DNA from: Aerococcus sp. UBA6277
GTDB taxonomy: Bacteria; Bacillota; Bacilli; Lactobacillales; Aerococcaceae
NCBI RefSeq assembly: GCF_002440555.1
Contig: NZ_DJUR01000042.1
Span: 1-55,427, forward strand
Direction of reading: 5' to 3'
Length of the DNA: 55,427 bases
Position 1 is the first letter of the stretch, and each line of letters opens with the position of its first letter. A program made the translations under genes and the position numbers. The notes beneath the pieces are model-generated. The model saw only the letters and a list, made by a program, of their open reading frames with translations, had not been told where the DNA came from and ran no database searches. Positions 1 to 10,990 of the stretch are shown one piece after another.

Positions 1-231
1 CAGTCCTATATATTGTAGAGCCTTTTTATGATTTAAAAATGACAAGTGGCGGGTCAAGCTGACCAGCAATTTACCATTAGTTTCGTGCCAAATGATGATT
101 GTCGAGGTCTGTTATCAAGATTGTCATATTTTTAGACTAGAATTTTTCAGGTTCAAATAATGGGTAACCACAATTCGAATCAGTTTTTCAGTGGCTCATA
201 TGTTACAATATGTTAGATATGAGGTGAGTTT
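1..231. other. Non-coding leader before truB
   Basis: No convincing coding sequence was found on either strand. A small inverted repeat (GGTCA-AGC-TGACC, 52-64) and a possible -10 hexamer TACAAT (204-209) without a good -35 are visible. GAGGTGA at 221-227 is the ribosome binding site for truB. In many Firmicutes truB follows rbfA, but no rbfA end is recognisable here. Confidence 0.5.
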
Positions 232-1143
232 ATGGATGGCATTTTGCCTTTATGGAAAGAACGTGGCATGACTAGTCACGATTGTGTATTTAAAGTAAGA
301 AAAATTTTAAAAATGAAGAAAGTTGGGCACACAGGGACCTTAGACCCTAATGTTGACGGGGTTTTGCCTATTTGTTTAGGTAAGGGGACTAAGTTGGTTG
401 AATTGTTGATGGACAAAACCAAAGTCTATACTGGCGAAATTACCCTAGGATTTGCAACGACAACTGAAGACCTAGATGGTGAAGTGATTGCTGAAGAATC
501 ATTAGCCATTCCTTTTAAAGATGATCAGATTCAAGCATTGATGCATGAATTAACAGGGCATATCATCCAAATTCCGCCCATGTATTCGGCGATTAAAGTC
601 AAAGGGAAACGCCTGTATGAGTATGCCCGTGAAGGACTTGATGTTGAACGACCTGAACACCCGGTATTTGTGCACGACTTCAAGTTAGTGGGTCCATCTC
701 GTTTTGAGGACGGCAAGCAAGTTTTTGCCTTTGAAGTGGTTTGTGGCAAGGGGACCTATGTCCGCACTTTAGCCAGCGACTTAGGGCGAAAACTAGGGGT
801 GCCAGCGACGATGACTAGCCTAACTCGGGACGGATCAACCCCTTTTTCAAGGAAAGATTGTCTGACACTATCACAATTAGCAGAGGCGGTTGAAGCAGAG
901 GATTATACTTGGTTGGTGCCAGTTGAATCGGCCTTATCTGCCTATCCCGTTTGGCAGGTTCCATCTGAGGATAGCCACTTAGTGAAATTGGTGGAAAATG
1001 GGTCAGTCCTAGAATTGGCGACGTTACCGGCTGATTTAAGAAACCAATTACCGGTGACGGCATATATCGACAGCAAGTTAAAGGCGCTTTATGATGTCCA
1101 TCCAAGTAAAGATGGTAAAATAAAACCAAGTAAAATGTTTTAA
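232..1143 (+). CDS. truB: tRNA pseudouridine synthase B
   Basis: TruB isomerises U55 of the T-psi-C arm of tRNAs in the cytoplasm. The 303-residue product has the family signature GHTGTLDPNVDG, with the catalytic aspartate at about residue 38, the PPMYSAIKVKGKRLYEYAR block at about 120-138 and the VVCGKGTYVRTLASDLG block at about 168-184. The length is normal for the bacterial family. The ATG follows GAGGTGA by four bases. ribF starts 17 bases after the stop, the usual truB-ribF pairing in Firmicutes, so the two are probably co-transcribed. Confidence 0.95.
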   Translation: MDGILPLWKERGMTSHDCVFKVRKILKMKKVGHTGTLDPNVDGVLPICLGKGTKLVELLMDKTKVYTGEITLGFATTTEDLDGEVIAEESLAIPFKDDQIQALMHELTGHIIQIPPMYSAIKVKGKRLYEYAREGLDVERPEHPVFVHDFKLVGPSRFEDGKQVFAFEVVCGKGTYVRTLASDLGRKLGVPATMTSLTRDGSTPFSRKDCLTLSQLAEAVEAEDYTWLVPVESALSAYPVWQVPSEDSHLVKLVENGSVLELATLPADLRNQLPVTAYIDSKLKALYDVHPSKDGKIKPSKMF

Positions 1144-1160
1144 AGATTGGACGATACTGA

Positions 1161-2108
1161 ATGAAAACGATAAATTTACACCATCCTTTTAAACAATCAA
1201 CGGTCTATGCGGGCGATGTCGTCCTGGCTTTGGGCTTTTTTGATGGGGTTCACAGGGGTCACCAGGCGGTTATTCAAGCGGCCCGTGATGATGCTGACCG
1301 TTTGAAATTACCACTGGCTGTAATGACTTTCAATATGGCACCAAGGATCATGTACCAACAAATCCATCCTGAAGAGGTAACTTATTTAACTACTTTAGCC
1401 GAGAAAGAACGATTAATGAGACAACTTGGGGTAGATTACCTTTATGTTGCGCAATTAACGTCATCATTCGCAGCCTTGAAACCACAAGAGTTTGTCGATC
1501 AATATATGGTTGGTTTGCATGCGAAAACTGTTGTTGCTGGCTTTGATTATACCTACGGGAAAAAGGATATCGCCAACATGCAGACCTTAGCGACCCATGC
1601 GGCTGGTCGTTTTAACATTATTGAAGTCAATAAATTATCGGAAGATACCAGCAAGGTGGGGTCAACTGAAATTCGCCATGATTTGAATACCGGTCAAATT
1701 GACAAAGCTAACCAACAATTGGGCTATATCTATTCAATTGATGGGATTGTTGTTCACGGAGAGAAACGCGGACGTCAGCTCGGCTATCCAACGGCTAATT
1801 TAATGGTGCCTACTGAGTCGTTGATCCCAGTCGAAGGGGTCTATGTGGTTGAAATGCTGTTGAATGGCCAAGTTTATCCTGGTGTTGCATCCATTGGGAC
1901 TAATATTACCTTTGGAGAAAATCGTAAACGAACTGTAGAAATCCATCTTCTAGATTTTAAAGGGGAGATTTACGGGGAATACGTGACGGTTTATTGGCAT
2001 AAATACCTTAGACCGGAACTTAAATTCGATGGCATTGAAGCCTTGATCAAACAAATGGACCAAGATGCCATTGATGCTGAAAATTATTTAGAAAGTTTGC
2101 AAAAATAG
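1161..2108 (+). CDS. ribF: Bifunctional riboflavin kinase / FAD synthetase
   Basis: RibF converts riboflavin to FMN and FMN to FAD. The N-terminal nucleotidyltransferase domain (about residues 20-170) shows LGFFDGVHRGHQAVI with the HxGH-type nucleotide binding motif. The C-terminal flavokinase domain (about 190-310) shows GRQLGYPTANL and GVASIGTN. At 315 residues it has the usual two-domain length. It lies directly behind truB and is followed by a rho-independent terminator at 2146-2176, which suggests a truB-ribF transcription unit. Confidence 0.95.
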   Translation: MKTINLHHPFKQSTVYAGDVVLALGFFDGVHRGHQAVIQAARDDADRLKLPLAVMTFNMAPRIMYQQIHPEEVTYLTTLAEKERLMRQLGVDYLYVAQLTSSFAALKPQEFVDQYMVGLHAKTVVAGFDYTYGKKDIANMQTLATHAAGRFNIIEVNKLSEDTSKVGSTEIRHDLNTGQIDKANQQLGYIYSIDGIVVHGEKRGRQLGYPTANLMVPTESLIPVEGVYVVEMLLNGQVYPGVASIGTNITFGENRKRTVEIHLLDFKGEIYGEYVTVYWHKYLRPELKFDGIEALIKQMDQDAIDAENYLESLQK

Positions 2109-2145
2109 CACTGTTGTAAAATATTTGAAATTTGAGTTTGAAATA

Positions 2146-2176
2146 AACGCTGAGGAAAGCTCTTCGGCGTTTTTTT
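2146..2176 (+). terminator. Rho-independent terminator after ribF
   Basis: The left arm AACGCTGAGGA (2146-2156), loop AAGC and right arm TCTTCGGCGTT (2161-2171) form an 11-bp stem with two G-U pairs. It is followed by a run of T to 2176. Confidence 0.85.
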
Positions 2177-2307
2177 GACAAAAAGTAGGTAAATAAAATC
2201 GATGAAAAGAGAAACATTGACATAAAAACTTGTAGTTGATTGTTTTTATAGATTTGATTAGATTAATTCTAGAATAGGAAAATAATAAATATTGGAGGAA
2301 TGTCAAA

Positions 2308-3495
2308 ATGGCATATTTAGATCTTGCTAAAGAAATTTTTGATGATGCAGTAAAGGTTCGTCGCCAATTACACGAAAACCCTGAAGTTGGTTTTGAATTA
2401 CCAGAAACAACTAAACTTGTGAAATCAAAGCTTGATGAGTTTGGCATTGTATACGAAGACGTAGGTGATTTATACGGCATTACTGGAACATTGGGTGATT
2501 CTGCTAAGGGTAAAACTTTATTGTTACGTGCAGACATGGATGCATTACCCATCACTGAAAAATCTCAATCAGCATGTACATCTAAAAATAAGAATGGACA
2601 CTTATGTGGTCATGACATGCACACCACTATTTTATTAATGGTCTTAAAAATGTTGAAAGAAAATGAAGACCAATTAGAAGGTCAAATCAAATTCTTATTT
2701 CAACCAGCAGAAGAAACTTTAAACGGTGGGCGTGTAGTGGTTGAAGAAGGTATTTTAGAAAACCCAGCACCAGACGCTGGTATGGCTTTACATATGTGGC
2801 CAAATGGTGACAAAGTCGATGTTGAGATCCACCAAAAAGAAGCTTTAGCATCTGCTTTAAACTTTCGTATCACTATTAAAGGTGTAGGTGCTCATGGTGC
2901 AATGCCAAACAACGGTATCGATCCAGTATTTGTGGCTAGCCAAATCATTAATGGTGCGAACGGCATTCTAGCTCGTGAATTACCATCTAACAAGGGTGCG
3001 TCATTATCTATGGGTTACATCACTGCGCCAGGTGGTGCCAACAACGTGATTCCTGAACAAGTAGTTTTAGAAGGGACTTCTCGTTCATTATTCCCAGAAT
3101 CAGCAGAACATGTTTCAGAACGTTTACCAGAAATCGTTGAACATATTGGTAAAGCATTCCGTGCTGAAACTGAATATGAAGTATTGGCTGACTGTCCTTC
3201 ATTAATCAACTCTGAAGAAATGGCTGAACAAGTGATGGTCTCTGCTAAAGAGGCTTTAGATGATAAATATGACGTGGTGAACGTACCCCCATACTTAGCT
3301 TCAGAAGACTACGCACACATTGCTAGCAAATTGCCAGAATCAACATACTTCTTTATTGGTTGTCCATTACCAAATGACAAGGGCGAAGTATACCCTGTTC
3401 ACCACCCATTGGTTCAATTCAATGAAGAAGCATTAATTATTGGATCTGCTACCCTAGCAACATCAGCAACTAACTGGTTGCGTGATAACAAATAA
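2308..3495 (+). CDS. M20 family amidohydrolase (amino-acid deacylase / hippurate hydrolase type)
   Basis: This is a metal-dependent amidohydrolase of the M20D group, which removes acyl groups from N-acylated amino acids or related amides. It has 395 residues, with RADMDALPITE at about 72-82, the metal-binding CGHDMHTT at about 98-105, QPAEET at about 131-136 and a dimerisation domain in the middle (GVGAHGAMPNNGIDPV). The late SEDYAHIASKLPESTYFFIG block is also typical. The ATG follows GGAGG at a good distance. It has its own terminator downstream. The exact substrate cannot be read from the sequence; N-acetyl-diaminopimelate deacetylase is a less likely alternative because no dapD lies nearby. 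Confidence 0.88.
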   Translation: MAYLDLAKEIFDDAVKVRRQLHENPEVGFELPETTKLVKSKLDEFGIVYEDVGDLYGITGTLGDSAKGKTLLLRADMDALPITEKSQSACTSKNKNGHLCGHDMHTTILLMVLKMLKENEDQLEGQIKFLFQPAEETLNGGRVVVEEGILENPAPDAGMALHMWPNGDKVDVEIHQKEALASALNFRITIKGVGAHGAMPNNGIDPVFVASQIINGANGILARELPSNKGASLSMGYITAPGGANNVIPEQVVLEGTSRSLFPESAEHVSERLPEIVEHIGKAFRAETEYEVLADCPSLINSEEMAEQVMVSAKEALDDKYDVVNVPPYLASEDYAHIASKLPESTYFFIGCPLPNDKGEVYPVHHPLVQFNEEALIIGSATLATSATNWLRDNK

Positions 3496-3522
3496 GCGTA
3501 TCGAAAAATTATGCAAATCGAA

Positions 3523-3562
3523 AGGGCACCGCACTATTACAAATAGTTTGGTGTCTTTTTTC
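3523..3562 (+). terminator. Terminator after the M20 amidohydrolase gene
   Basis: An imperfect stem pairs GGCACCGCACTATT with AATAGTTTGGTGTC around a short loop and ends in TCTTTTTT. Confidence 0.75.
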
Positions 3563-3633
3563 TATAGAATTAGTGTGTAAAATAGCCAACCTTATCAGTT
3601 CCAAAAGCTTGAAATCCTGAATGAAGATTTAAA

Positions 3634-3650
3634 AGTCAAAAAAAGTCAAA
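3634..3650 (+). promoter_or_regulatory. CtsR-type operator upstream of hrcA
   Basis: AGTCAAA-AAA-AGTCAAA matches the known CtsR heptad direct-repeat operator (A/GGTCAAA-NAN-A/GGTCAAA) at every position. A further inverted half-site, TTTGACT, sits at 3657-3663 just before the -35 element. This suggests CtsR repression in addition to HrcA. ctsR itself is not in the window. Confidence 0.75.
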
Positions 3651-3667
3651 AAAAAGTTTGACTATTC

Positions 3668-3696
3668 TTGACAAAAGAAATGATAGGTGCTATATT
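3668..3696 (+). promoter_or_regulatory. Sigma-A promoter of the hrcA operon
   Basis: TTGACA at 3668-3673 and TATATT at 3691-3696 are separated by 17 bases, a near-consensus vegetative promoter. It is placed between the CtsR-type box and the CIRCE element. Confidence 0.85.
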
Positions 3697-3705
3697 ATAG
3701 ACATG

Positions 3706-3732
3706 TTAGCAGTCAGAGTTGTTAAGTGCTAA
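3706..3732 (+). promoter_or_regulatory. CIRCE element (HrcA operator)
   Basis: TTAGCAGTC (3706-3714), nine bases, then AAGTGCTAA (3724-3732). The CIRCE consensus is TTAGCACTC-N9-GAGTGCTAA, so there is one mismatch per arm. It overlaps the expected transcription start and the leader immediately before hrcA, as expected for autoregulation by HrcA. Confidence 0.92.
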
Positions 3733-3744
3733 TGAGGTGATAAG

Positions 3745-4797
3745 ATGTTAACAAAACGACAAAGTTTAATTTTACAGGCGGTAATTGATCATTATTCAAA
3801 ACATCAATTACCAGTCGGTTCGAAAACTTTATCTCAACATCAAGAAATAAACGCAAGTTCTGCTACAATACGTAATGAATTAGCCAGACTTGAAGATTTA
3901 TCATTGATTTCCAAAACCCATTCATCATCTGGACGAGTGCCAGCTGAGGCGGGTTATCGTTACTATATTAATCACATCATGCCATATTATGGCGGATTGA
4001 TTGATTTAGAGCTCGAGGAAGAGGAAGATGCTTTACTTAGAGAGATATTCCACGATCCTTATAACGATTTGAGTCAAGTGATTCGAAAAACGGCTGCGAC
4101 TTTAGCCTCGCTTTCAGAAAGCGTCGTTATTTCGATGGGGCCAGATATTGCAAAGCAACGATTGGCCAATTTTCAAGTATTGTCTTTAACCGCTGACCAA
4201 GCAATGGTCATATTGGTGACAGATAAAGGTGTCATTCGCAATCAAATTGTGTCATTCAACGAGGTGGTTACACCGCAATTGATTGAGGGTATTGCAGAGA
4301 TTATGAATCAAGAACTTGTGGGCCTTGAGCTTGCAACAGTGATTGAAAGACTGCAAACATACTATTTAAAAGATATTGAGCAAATGAATCGGTCTAATGA
4401 AGACAGTAATCTTTTGATTCACCGGTTTATGAATCAATTCAATAGTGATGGTATGATGGTAAATGGTCAAAATTATTTATTTTCTTCATTAGCTGATTCA
4501 GCTAGTGGGACTAGTATTGCACAATTAAGTCAATTACTAGAGGACCAATCAGTGATTACTTCATTGATTAATACCACAGACCAAGGTATCCAAGTGAGGG
4601 TGGGTAAGGAACTTAAAGATCCGACATTGGAGAATATGAGTTTAATGTCTGCTAGAATGGGTACTGTAAAATCAGGTAAGTTAATCACTTTTGCGGTACT
4701 TGGTCCGGAAAGTATGTCCTACATTCGTATGGCACAGCTTTTCCAAAGTATTTCAAAAGAAATGGTTAGATACCTGGACAATTATTATAAATCTTAG
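3745..4797 (+). CDS. hrcA: Heat-inducible transcription repressor HrcA
   Basis: HrcA binds CIRCE elements and represses the dnaK and groE operons. Its activity depends on the GroE chaperonin. The 350-residue product has the N-terminal winged helix (LTKRQSLILQAVIDHY, then SSATIRNELARLEDLSLI at about 41-58) and SSSGRVPAEAGYRYYI at about 63-78. The ATG follows GAGGTGAT. It is the first gene of hrcA-grpE-dnaK-dnaJ and its stop codon overlaps the grpE ribosome binding site, so the two are tightly coupled. Confidence 0.97.
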   Translation: MLTKRQSLILQAVIDHYSKHQLPVGSKTLSQHQEINASSATIRNELARLEDLSLISKTHSSSGRVPAEAGYRYYINHIMPYYGGLIDLELEEEEDALLREIFHDPYNDLSQVIRKTAATLASLSESVVISMGPDIAKQRLANFQVLSLTADQAMVILVTDKGVIRNQIVSFNEVVTPQLIEGIAEIMNQELVGLELATVIERLQTYYLKDIEQMNRSNEDSNLLIHRFMNQFNSDGMMVNGQNYLFSSLADSASGTSIAQLSQLLEDQSVITSLINTTDQGIQVRVGKELKDPTLENMSLMSARMGTVKSGKLITFAVLGPESMSYIRMAQLFQSISKEMVRYLDNYYKS

Positions 4798-4809
4798 GAG
4801 GTCTATCAA

Positions 4810-5361
4810 TTGACAAAAATGGACGACAATCAACAAGATTTAAATGTTGATGAAGAAATCAATGAAACTGACGTTCTAGACGAGCAAGTTGAGACAGTAA
4901 CTGAAGAAGATAGCGAATTAGCTTCTCTTCAAGCTGAATTAGTAGCTAAAGATGACCAAATTATGCGTCTATCTGCTGAAATTCAAAACATGCACCGTCG
5001 TAACCAAACTGAACGTGAAGCTGCTTCAAAGTATCGGTCACAGAATTTAGCTAAGAGTATTTTACCAGCTATCGATAACTTGGAACGTGCTTTAGAATTA
5101 GCTAAGGATGATGAGTCATCTCAGCAATTAGTGAAAGGTATCGAAATGGTACACGCAAGCTTATTGCAAGCTTTATCAGAGGAAGGTGTTGAAGTCATTG
5201 ACCCTAAAGGTGAACTCTTCGATCCAAACTTCCACCAATCTGTAAGTGCAGTACCGGCTGAAGAAGGACAGCAAGCTGAAGAAGTAGTGGCTGTTTTCCA
5301 AAAAGGGTATGTATTAAAAGATCGTGTACTACGACCTGCGATGGTTTCTATTGCACAATAA
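4810..5361 (+). CDS. grpE: Nucleotide exchange factor GrpE
   Basis: GrpE releases ADP from DnaK in the Hsp70 cycle. It is a 183-residue protein with an acidic N-terminus, a long coiled coil (about 40-95) and the C-terminal beta domain ending GYVLKDRVLRPAMVSIA. A TTG start at 4810 is preferred. AGGAGG lies at 4796-4801, eight bases upstream, while the next in-frame ATG at 4819 would be 17 bases away. It sits between hrcA and dnaK. Confidence 0.95.
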   Translation: MTKMDDNQQDLNVDEEINETDVLDEQVETVTEEDSELASLQAELVAKDDQIMRLSAEIQNMHRRNQTEREAASKYRSQNLAKSILPAIDNLERALELAKDDESSQQLVKGIEMVHASLLQALSEEGVEVIDPKGELFDPNFHQSVSAVPAEEGQQAEEVVAVFQKGYVLKDRVLRPAMVSIAQ

Positions 5362-5410
5362 TTCATTTAACATAAATTTTAACCACAGATAAATTCATTT
5401 AAATTGATAG

Positions 5411-7264
<1,854 letters not shown>

Positions 7265-7276
7265 TCCATAAGTTTT

Positions 7277-7305
7277 AAACCCTGTCTTCTATGAGGGCGG
7301 GGTTT
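7277..7305 (+). terminator. Hairpin between dnaK and dnaJ
   Basis: AAACCCTGTCTTC pairs with GAGGGCGGGGTTT around a short loop, with several G-U pairs and only TTTC after it. It may be a weak terminator or a processing site lowering dnaJ relative to dnaK. Confidence 0.5.
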
Positions 7306-7354
7306 CTTATGTTATGATGGACTACATTTCGCATGATTCAAGGGGGAGTACAGT

Positions 7355-8521
7355 ATGGCTGAAAAAAGAGACTACTATGAAGTCCTTGGCGTGTCAAAGA
7401 CCGCAAGCAAGGATGAAATAAAGAAAGCCTATCGAAAATTATCAAAAAAATATCATCCAGATATCAACAAAGAAGCAGATGCTGAAGACAAATTTAAAGA
7501 AATTTCTGACGCATACGAAGTCTTAAGTGATGACCAAAAACGTGCAGCCTACGACCAATACGGTCACGCAGCTACTGATGGTGGCTTCGGTGGAGGCGGC
7601 GGATTTGGTAGTGGTAGTTACCAATCTTACGGTGGCTCTGGCTTTGAAGACATCTTTGAGCAATTCTTTGGTGGCGGAGGCGGAGGCTTCAGCGGTTTCG
7701 GTGGAGGCGGCCGTACGGTTAACCCTAATGCACCGCAACAAGGTGATGACTTACAATACAATATGGACCTAGAATTTGAAGAAGCTATTTTCGGGACGGA
7801 AGAAACGATTTCTTACCGTCGTGAAGTAGACTGTACAGTATGTGAAGGATCTGGTGCTGAACCAGGTACAGCAGTGCATACCTGTCCAACATGTTCTGGT
7901 TCTGGTGTTGAAAAAGTTTACCAACAAACACCATTAGGTCGTGTGGTTTCTCAATCTGTATGTCATGAATGTTCAGGTAAAGGGAAAGTATTCGACCAAG
8001 CTTGCCACCACTGCCACGGTGCTGGACGTGAAACTGTAACACATAAAGTGAAAGTAAACGTACCAGCCGGTGTGGAAGATGGCCAAAGCATGCGTCTTAA
8101 CGGCCAAGGGAATGCTGGTAAAAACAAGGGACCAGCAGGAAGCTTGTATGTCGTTTTCCGTGTGAAACGTTCTGAAACCTTTGAGCGTGAAGGGGCAGAA
8201 ATCCGCTATGTATTACCAATTAACTTCGCCCAAGCGGCGTTAGGTGATGAAATTGAAGTCCCAACTGTTCACGGTAAAGTATCGATGAAAGTGCCAGCTG
8301 GTACCCAAACAGGTACGAAATTCCGTCTACGCGGTAAGGGTGCACCTAAATTGAATGGTAATTCAAACGGTGACCAAACAGTAACTGTTAAAGTGGTTAC
8401 ACCTACGAATCTGAATGAAGAACAAAGGGCTTCATTGAGAGCCTTCGCTAAAGCGTCGAATGACGAAGTGAGTGAAGAAGAAAGAGGTTTCTTTGATAAA
8501 TTGAAAGATGCATTTTCTTAA
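7355..8521 (+). CDS. dnaJ: Chaperone protein DnaJ (Hsp40)
   Basis: DnaJ is a co-chaperone that stimulates DnaK ATPase and delivers substrates. The 388-residue type I protein has a J domain with HPD (about residues 35-37), a Gly/Phe-rich region (about 76-120) and four zinc-binding repeats ([32 protein letters not shown] at about 160-225). C-terminal substrate-binding domains follow. The ATG is preceded by GGGGGAG. It is the last gene of the heat-shock operon and is closed by a strong terminator. Confidence 0.97.
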   Translation: MAEKRDYYEVLGVSKTASKDEIKKAYRKLSKKYHPDINKEADAEDKFKEISDAYEVLSDDQKRAAYDQYGHAATDGGFGGGGGFGSGSYQSYGGSGFEDIFEQFFGGGGGGFSGFGGGGRTVNPNAPQQGDDLQYNMDLEFEEAIFGTEETISYRREVDCTVCEGSGAEPGTAVHTCPTCSGSGVEKVYQQTPLGRVVSQSVCHECSGKGKVFDQACHHCHGAGRETVTHKVKVNVPAGVEDGQSMRLNGQGNAGKNKGPAGSLYVVFRVKRSETFEREGAEIRYVLPINFAQAALGDEIEVPTVHGKVSMKVPAGTQTGTKFRLRGKGAPKLNGNSNGDQTVTVKVVTPTNLNEEQRASLRAFAKASNDEVSEEERGFFDKLKDAFS

Positions 8522-8530
8522 TAAATGAAA

Positions 8531-8570
8531 AAAGTAGCACTAGTCAATCTGACTGGTGCTACTTTTTTTT
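8531..8570 (+). terminator. Terminator of the dnaK operon
   Basis: A 15-bp stem (8531-8545 with 8551-8565) closes around AATCT and is followed by a T run to 8570. Its A-rich 5' side could also make it work on the other strand. Confidence 0.93.
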
Positions 8571-8831
8571 GCGTTATTCGTTTAGGAGGTCTTAATTTTG
8601 GGGCTTAAAATCTGAAAGAGGCACCCATTGCCTAGTGCATAGAAACTATCGCCACCAATAGTAAGGGATTTCATGGCTACTTTCAATTGATCATCGGAAA
8701 TTCATCAATATCATTTAAGAGGGTATAAAAATGTTTCAGAAATGTTTTATAGGAAGATAGAGCTGACAAATTCAATCTAGCATATACTTATTACTACAGA
8801 TGGACTTGTTGATCTTAAAGCGGGCAAAATG
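8571..8831. other. Intergenic stretch between dnaJ and lepA
   Basis: No supported gene. A 30-codon minus-strand reading frame at 8582-8674 (beginning MKSLTIGGDSF) has no ribosome binding site and could be the remnant of a lost gene. The rest is AT-rich and featureless apart from the lepA promoter that follows. Confidence 0.4.
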
Positions 8832-8860
8832 TTGTGGTAGTGGGGTAATTTTGCTATAAT
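8832..8860 (+). promoter_or_regulatory. Promoter of lepA
   Basis: TTGTGG (8832-8837), 17 bases, then a consensus TATAAT (8855-8860). It lies 33 bases before the chosen lepA start. Confidence 0.65.
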
Positions 8861-8892
8861 GATAATTGCTGAAAATAAGAGGGGGATGGAAA

Positions 8893-10716
8893 ATGAATAT
8901 CCAAGAAATGAAAGACAGACAAGAAAAAATCAGAAATTTTTCCATCATCGCGCACATTGATCATGGTAAATCTACTTTAGCAGACCGCATCCTACAAAAT
9001 ACAGGGACGGTTTCTGATCGCGAGATGCATGACCAAATGTTAGATTCTATGGATCTTGAACAAGAACGTGGTATCACGATTAAGTTGAATGCCATCGAGT
9101 TAGAATATAAAGCGAACGATGGGGAAACTTATATTTTCCATTTAATTGATACACCAGGACACGTAGACTTTTCATACGAAGTTTCACGTTCTCTGGCAGC
9201 CTGTGAAGGGGCCGTATTGGTTGTGGATGCAGCACAAGGGATTGAAGCCCAAACACTTGCTAACGTATATCTAGCTGTTGAAAATGATTTAGAAATTGTT
9301 CCAGTAATCAATAAGATTGACTTACCAGCAGCTGATCCAGAAAAAGTGAAACAAGAAATCGAAGACGTGATTGGTTTAGACGCTTCTGATGCAGTATTAG
9401 CTTCGGCTAAAGCTAATATCGGTATTGATGAGTTACTGGAACAAATTGTTGAGAAAGTACCTGCACCAACTGGTGAAATTGAAGCACCTGTACAAGCTTT
9501 GATTTTTGACTCTGTATACGATGCATACCGTGGGGTTGTTTTAAGTGTCCGTGTGGAAAATGGTGTTATCCGTAATGGTGACCGAATTCAAATCATGTCA
9601 AATGGGAAAACGTTTGATGTTACTGAAGTTGGGATTATGTCGCCAAAACCAATTCCGCGTGACTACTTGATGGCCGGGGACGTTGGTTATATTACTGCCT
9701 CTATTAAGACTATTCAAGATACACGAGTTGGGGATACGGTCACTTTAGCGACAAATCCTGCAACCCAACCATTAGCTGAATACAAACAAATGAACCCAAT
9801 GGTCTATTGTGGTTTATATCCAGTGGATTCTTCAGACTATGTTGACTTGCGTGAAGCATTGGAAAAATTACAATTAAACGATGCTTCTTTAGAATTCGAA
9901 GCAGAATCTTCTCAAGCTTTAGGGTTTGGTTACCGCTGTGGTTTCTTAGGAATGTTACATATGGATGTTATCCAAGAGCGTATTGAACGTGAATTCAATA
10001 TTGACTTGATTGCGACAACACCATCGGTAATTTACCATGTGTATAAAACAGACGGTACAATGGTTGAGGTGGCTAACCCATCTGAAATGCCAGATCCAAC
10101 TTATGTTGAATCTATTGAAGAACCTATTGTAAAAGCAAATATCATGGTTCCGCAAGAATATGTTGGTGCCGTAATGGAATTAGCTCAACGTAAACGAGGA
10201 AACTTCATCACTATGGACTACTTAGATGACATTCGTGTTGATGTTAAATACGAATTGCCATTATCTGAGATTGTATTTGACTTCTTTGACCAATTGAAAT
10301 CAAATACTAAAGGTTACGCTTCCTTAGATTATGAATTGGGCGGCTACCAAAAATCTAACTTAGTGAAATTAGATGTCTTATTAAACGGTGACGTTGTCGA
10401 TGCCTTGTCAATTATTGTACATAGAGACTTCGCTGAAAGTCGCGGTCGTACTTTAGTGAGCAAGTTGAAAGACGTTATCCCAAGACAACAATTTGAGGTA
10501 CCAATTCAAGCAGCAATTGGCCATAAAATTATCGCCCGTACTAATATTAAAGCCTTACGTAAAGACGTTACGGCTAAGTTGTACGGTGGTGACGTTACCC
10601 GTCGGCAAAAACTATTGAAGAAACAAAAAGAAGGTAAGAAACGTATGAAGGCTATCGGTTCAGTCGAAGTACCGCAAGAAGCCTTCTTAGCCATCTTAGA
10701 TATGGGCGAAGAATAA
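8893..10716 (+). CDS. lepA: Elongation factor 4 (LepA)
   Basis: LepA is a translational GTPase that acts on stalled or mistranslocated ribosomes. From ATG 8893 the product is 607 residues. It shows G1 [10 protein letters not shown]3 [13 protein letters not shown]4 [11 protein letters not shown] and G5 SAKANIGI, and the family-specific C-terminal domain ending in [30 protein letters not shown] at 8879-8885 fits ATG 8893; an upstream in-frame start at 8866 lies before this site and is not used. The gene appears to be a single transcription unit with its own promoter and terminator. Confidence 0.97.
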   Translation: MNIQEMKDRQEKIRNFSIIAHIDHGKSTLADRILQNTGTVSDREMHDQMLDSMDLEQERGITIKLNAIELEYKANDGETYIFHLIDTPGHVDFSYEVSRSLAACEGAVLVVDAAQGIEAQTLANVYLAVENDLEIVPVINKIDLPAADPEKVKQEIEDVIGLDASDAVLASAKANIGIDELLEQIVEKVPAPTGEIEAPVQALIFDSVYDAYRGVVLSVRVENGVIRNGDRIQIMSNGKTFDVTEVGIMSPKPIPRDYLMAGDVGYITASIKTIQDTRVGDTVTLATNPATQPLAEYKQMNPMVYCGLYPVDSSDYVDLREALEKLQLNDASLEFEAESSQALGFGYRCGFLGMLHMDVIQERIEREFNIDLIATTPSVIYHVYKTDGTMVEVANPSEMPDPTYVESIEEPIVKANIMVPQEYVGAVMELAQRKRGNFITMDYLDDIRVDVKYELPLSEIVFDFFDQLKSNTKGYASLDYELGGYQKSNLVKLDVLLNGDVVDALSIIVHRDFAESRGRTLVSKLKDVIPRQQFEVPIQAAIGHKIIARTNIKALRKDVTAKLYGGDVTRRQKLLKKQKEGKKRMKAIGSVEVPQEAFLAILDMGEE

Positions 10717-10755
10717 AATTTAAAACGATATATTTATCGATACCAATCACTTTGG

Positions 10756-10790
10756 GACTAATGACTATAAATGTCATTAGTCTCTTTTTT
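10756..10790 (+). terminator. Terminator after lepA
   Basis: GACTAATGAC (10756-10765) pairs perfectly with GTCATTAGTC (10773-10782) and is followed by TCTTTTTT. Confidence 0.92.
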
Positions 10791-10891
10791 TATCATTTTT
10801 GATTTTTATAGTATCATTTGTTGAATGCGCCTTGGATAGCTAATCTGTTTCTTTTACTTATTCCTCATTCCATTTTTAAACAACTAATTAT

Positions 10892-10905
10892 TGAAAGCGC
10901 TTTGA
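10892..10905 (+). promoter_or_regulatory. cre-like site (CcpA operator candidate)
   Basis: TGAAAGCGCTTTGA resembles the catabolite response element TGWAANCGNTNWCA, with a mismatch near the right end. It lies about 60 bases upstream of the MerR-type promoter, so carbon catabolite control of the decayed dehydrogenase cluster is possible. Confidence 0.5.
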
Positions 10906-10949
10906 TCAAATATCAAGCTTTTTTATTTTCAAATCACTTTAATAACCTC

Positions 10950-10980
10950 TTGCCTTAGAGTGCACTCTAAGGTGTATAGT
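10950..10980 (+). promoter_or_regulatory. MerR-type promoter with a 20-bp palindrome
   Basis: TTGCCT (10950-10955) and TATAGT (10975-10980) are separated by 19 bases. The spacer region carries a perfect 20-bp palindrome, CCTTAGAGTGCACTCTAAGG (10953-10972). A lengthened 19-bp spacer containing the operator is the hallmark of promoters activated by MerR-family regulators. No merR-like gene lies in the window, so the regulator would have to be elsewhere. Confidence 0.8.
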
Positions 10981-10990
10981 TGTCCTAGAC

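Noticed and set aside
2088..2555. 155-codon minus-strand frame across the end of ribF and the start of the M20 gene
   Set aside because: It crosses a terminator and two real genes, and its composition is Ser/Phe-rich noise.
8582..8674. 30-codon minus-strand frame between dnaJ and lepA
   Set aside because: It looks faintly protein-like but has no ribosome binding site and no recognisable family; at most it is a gene remnant.
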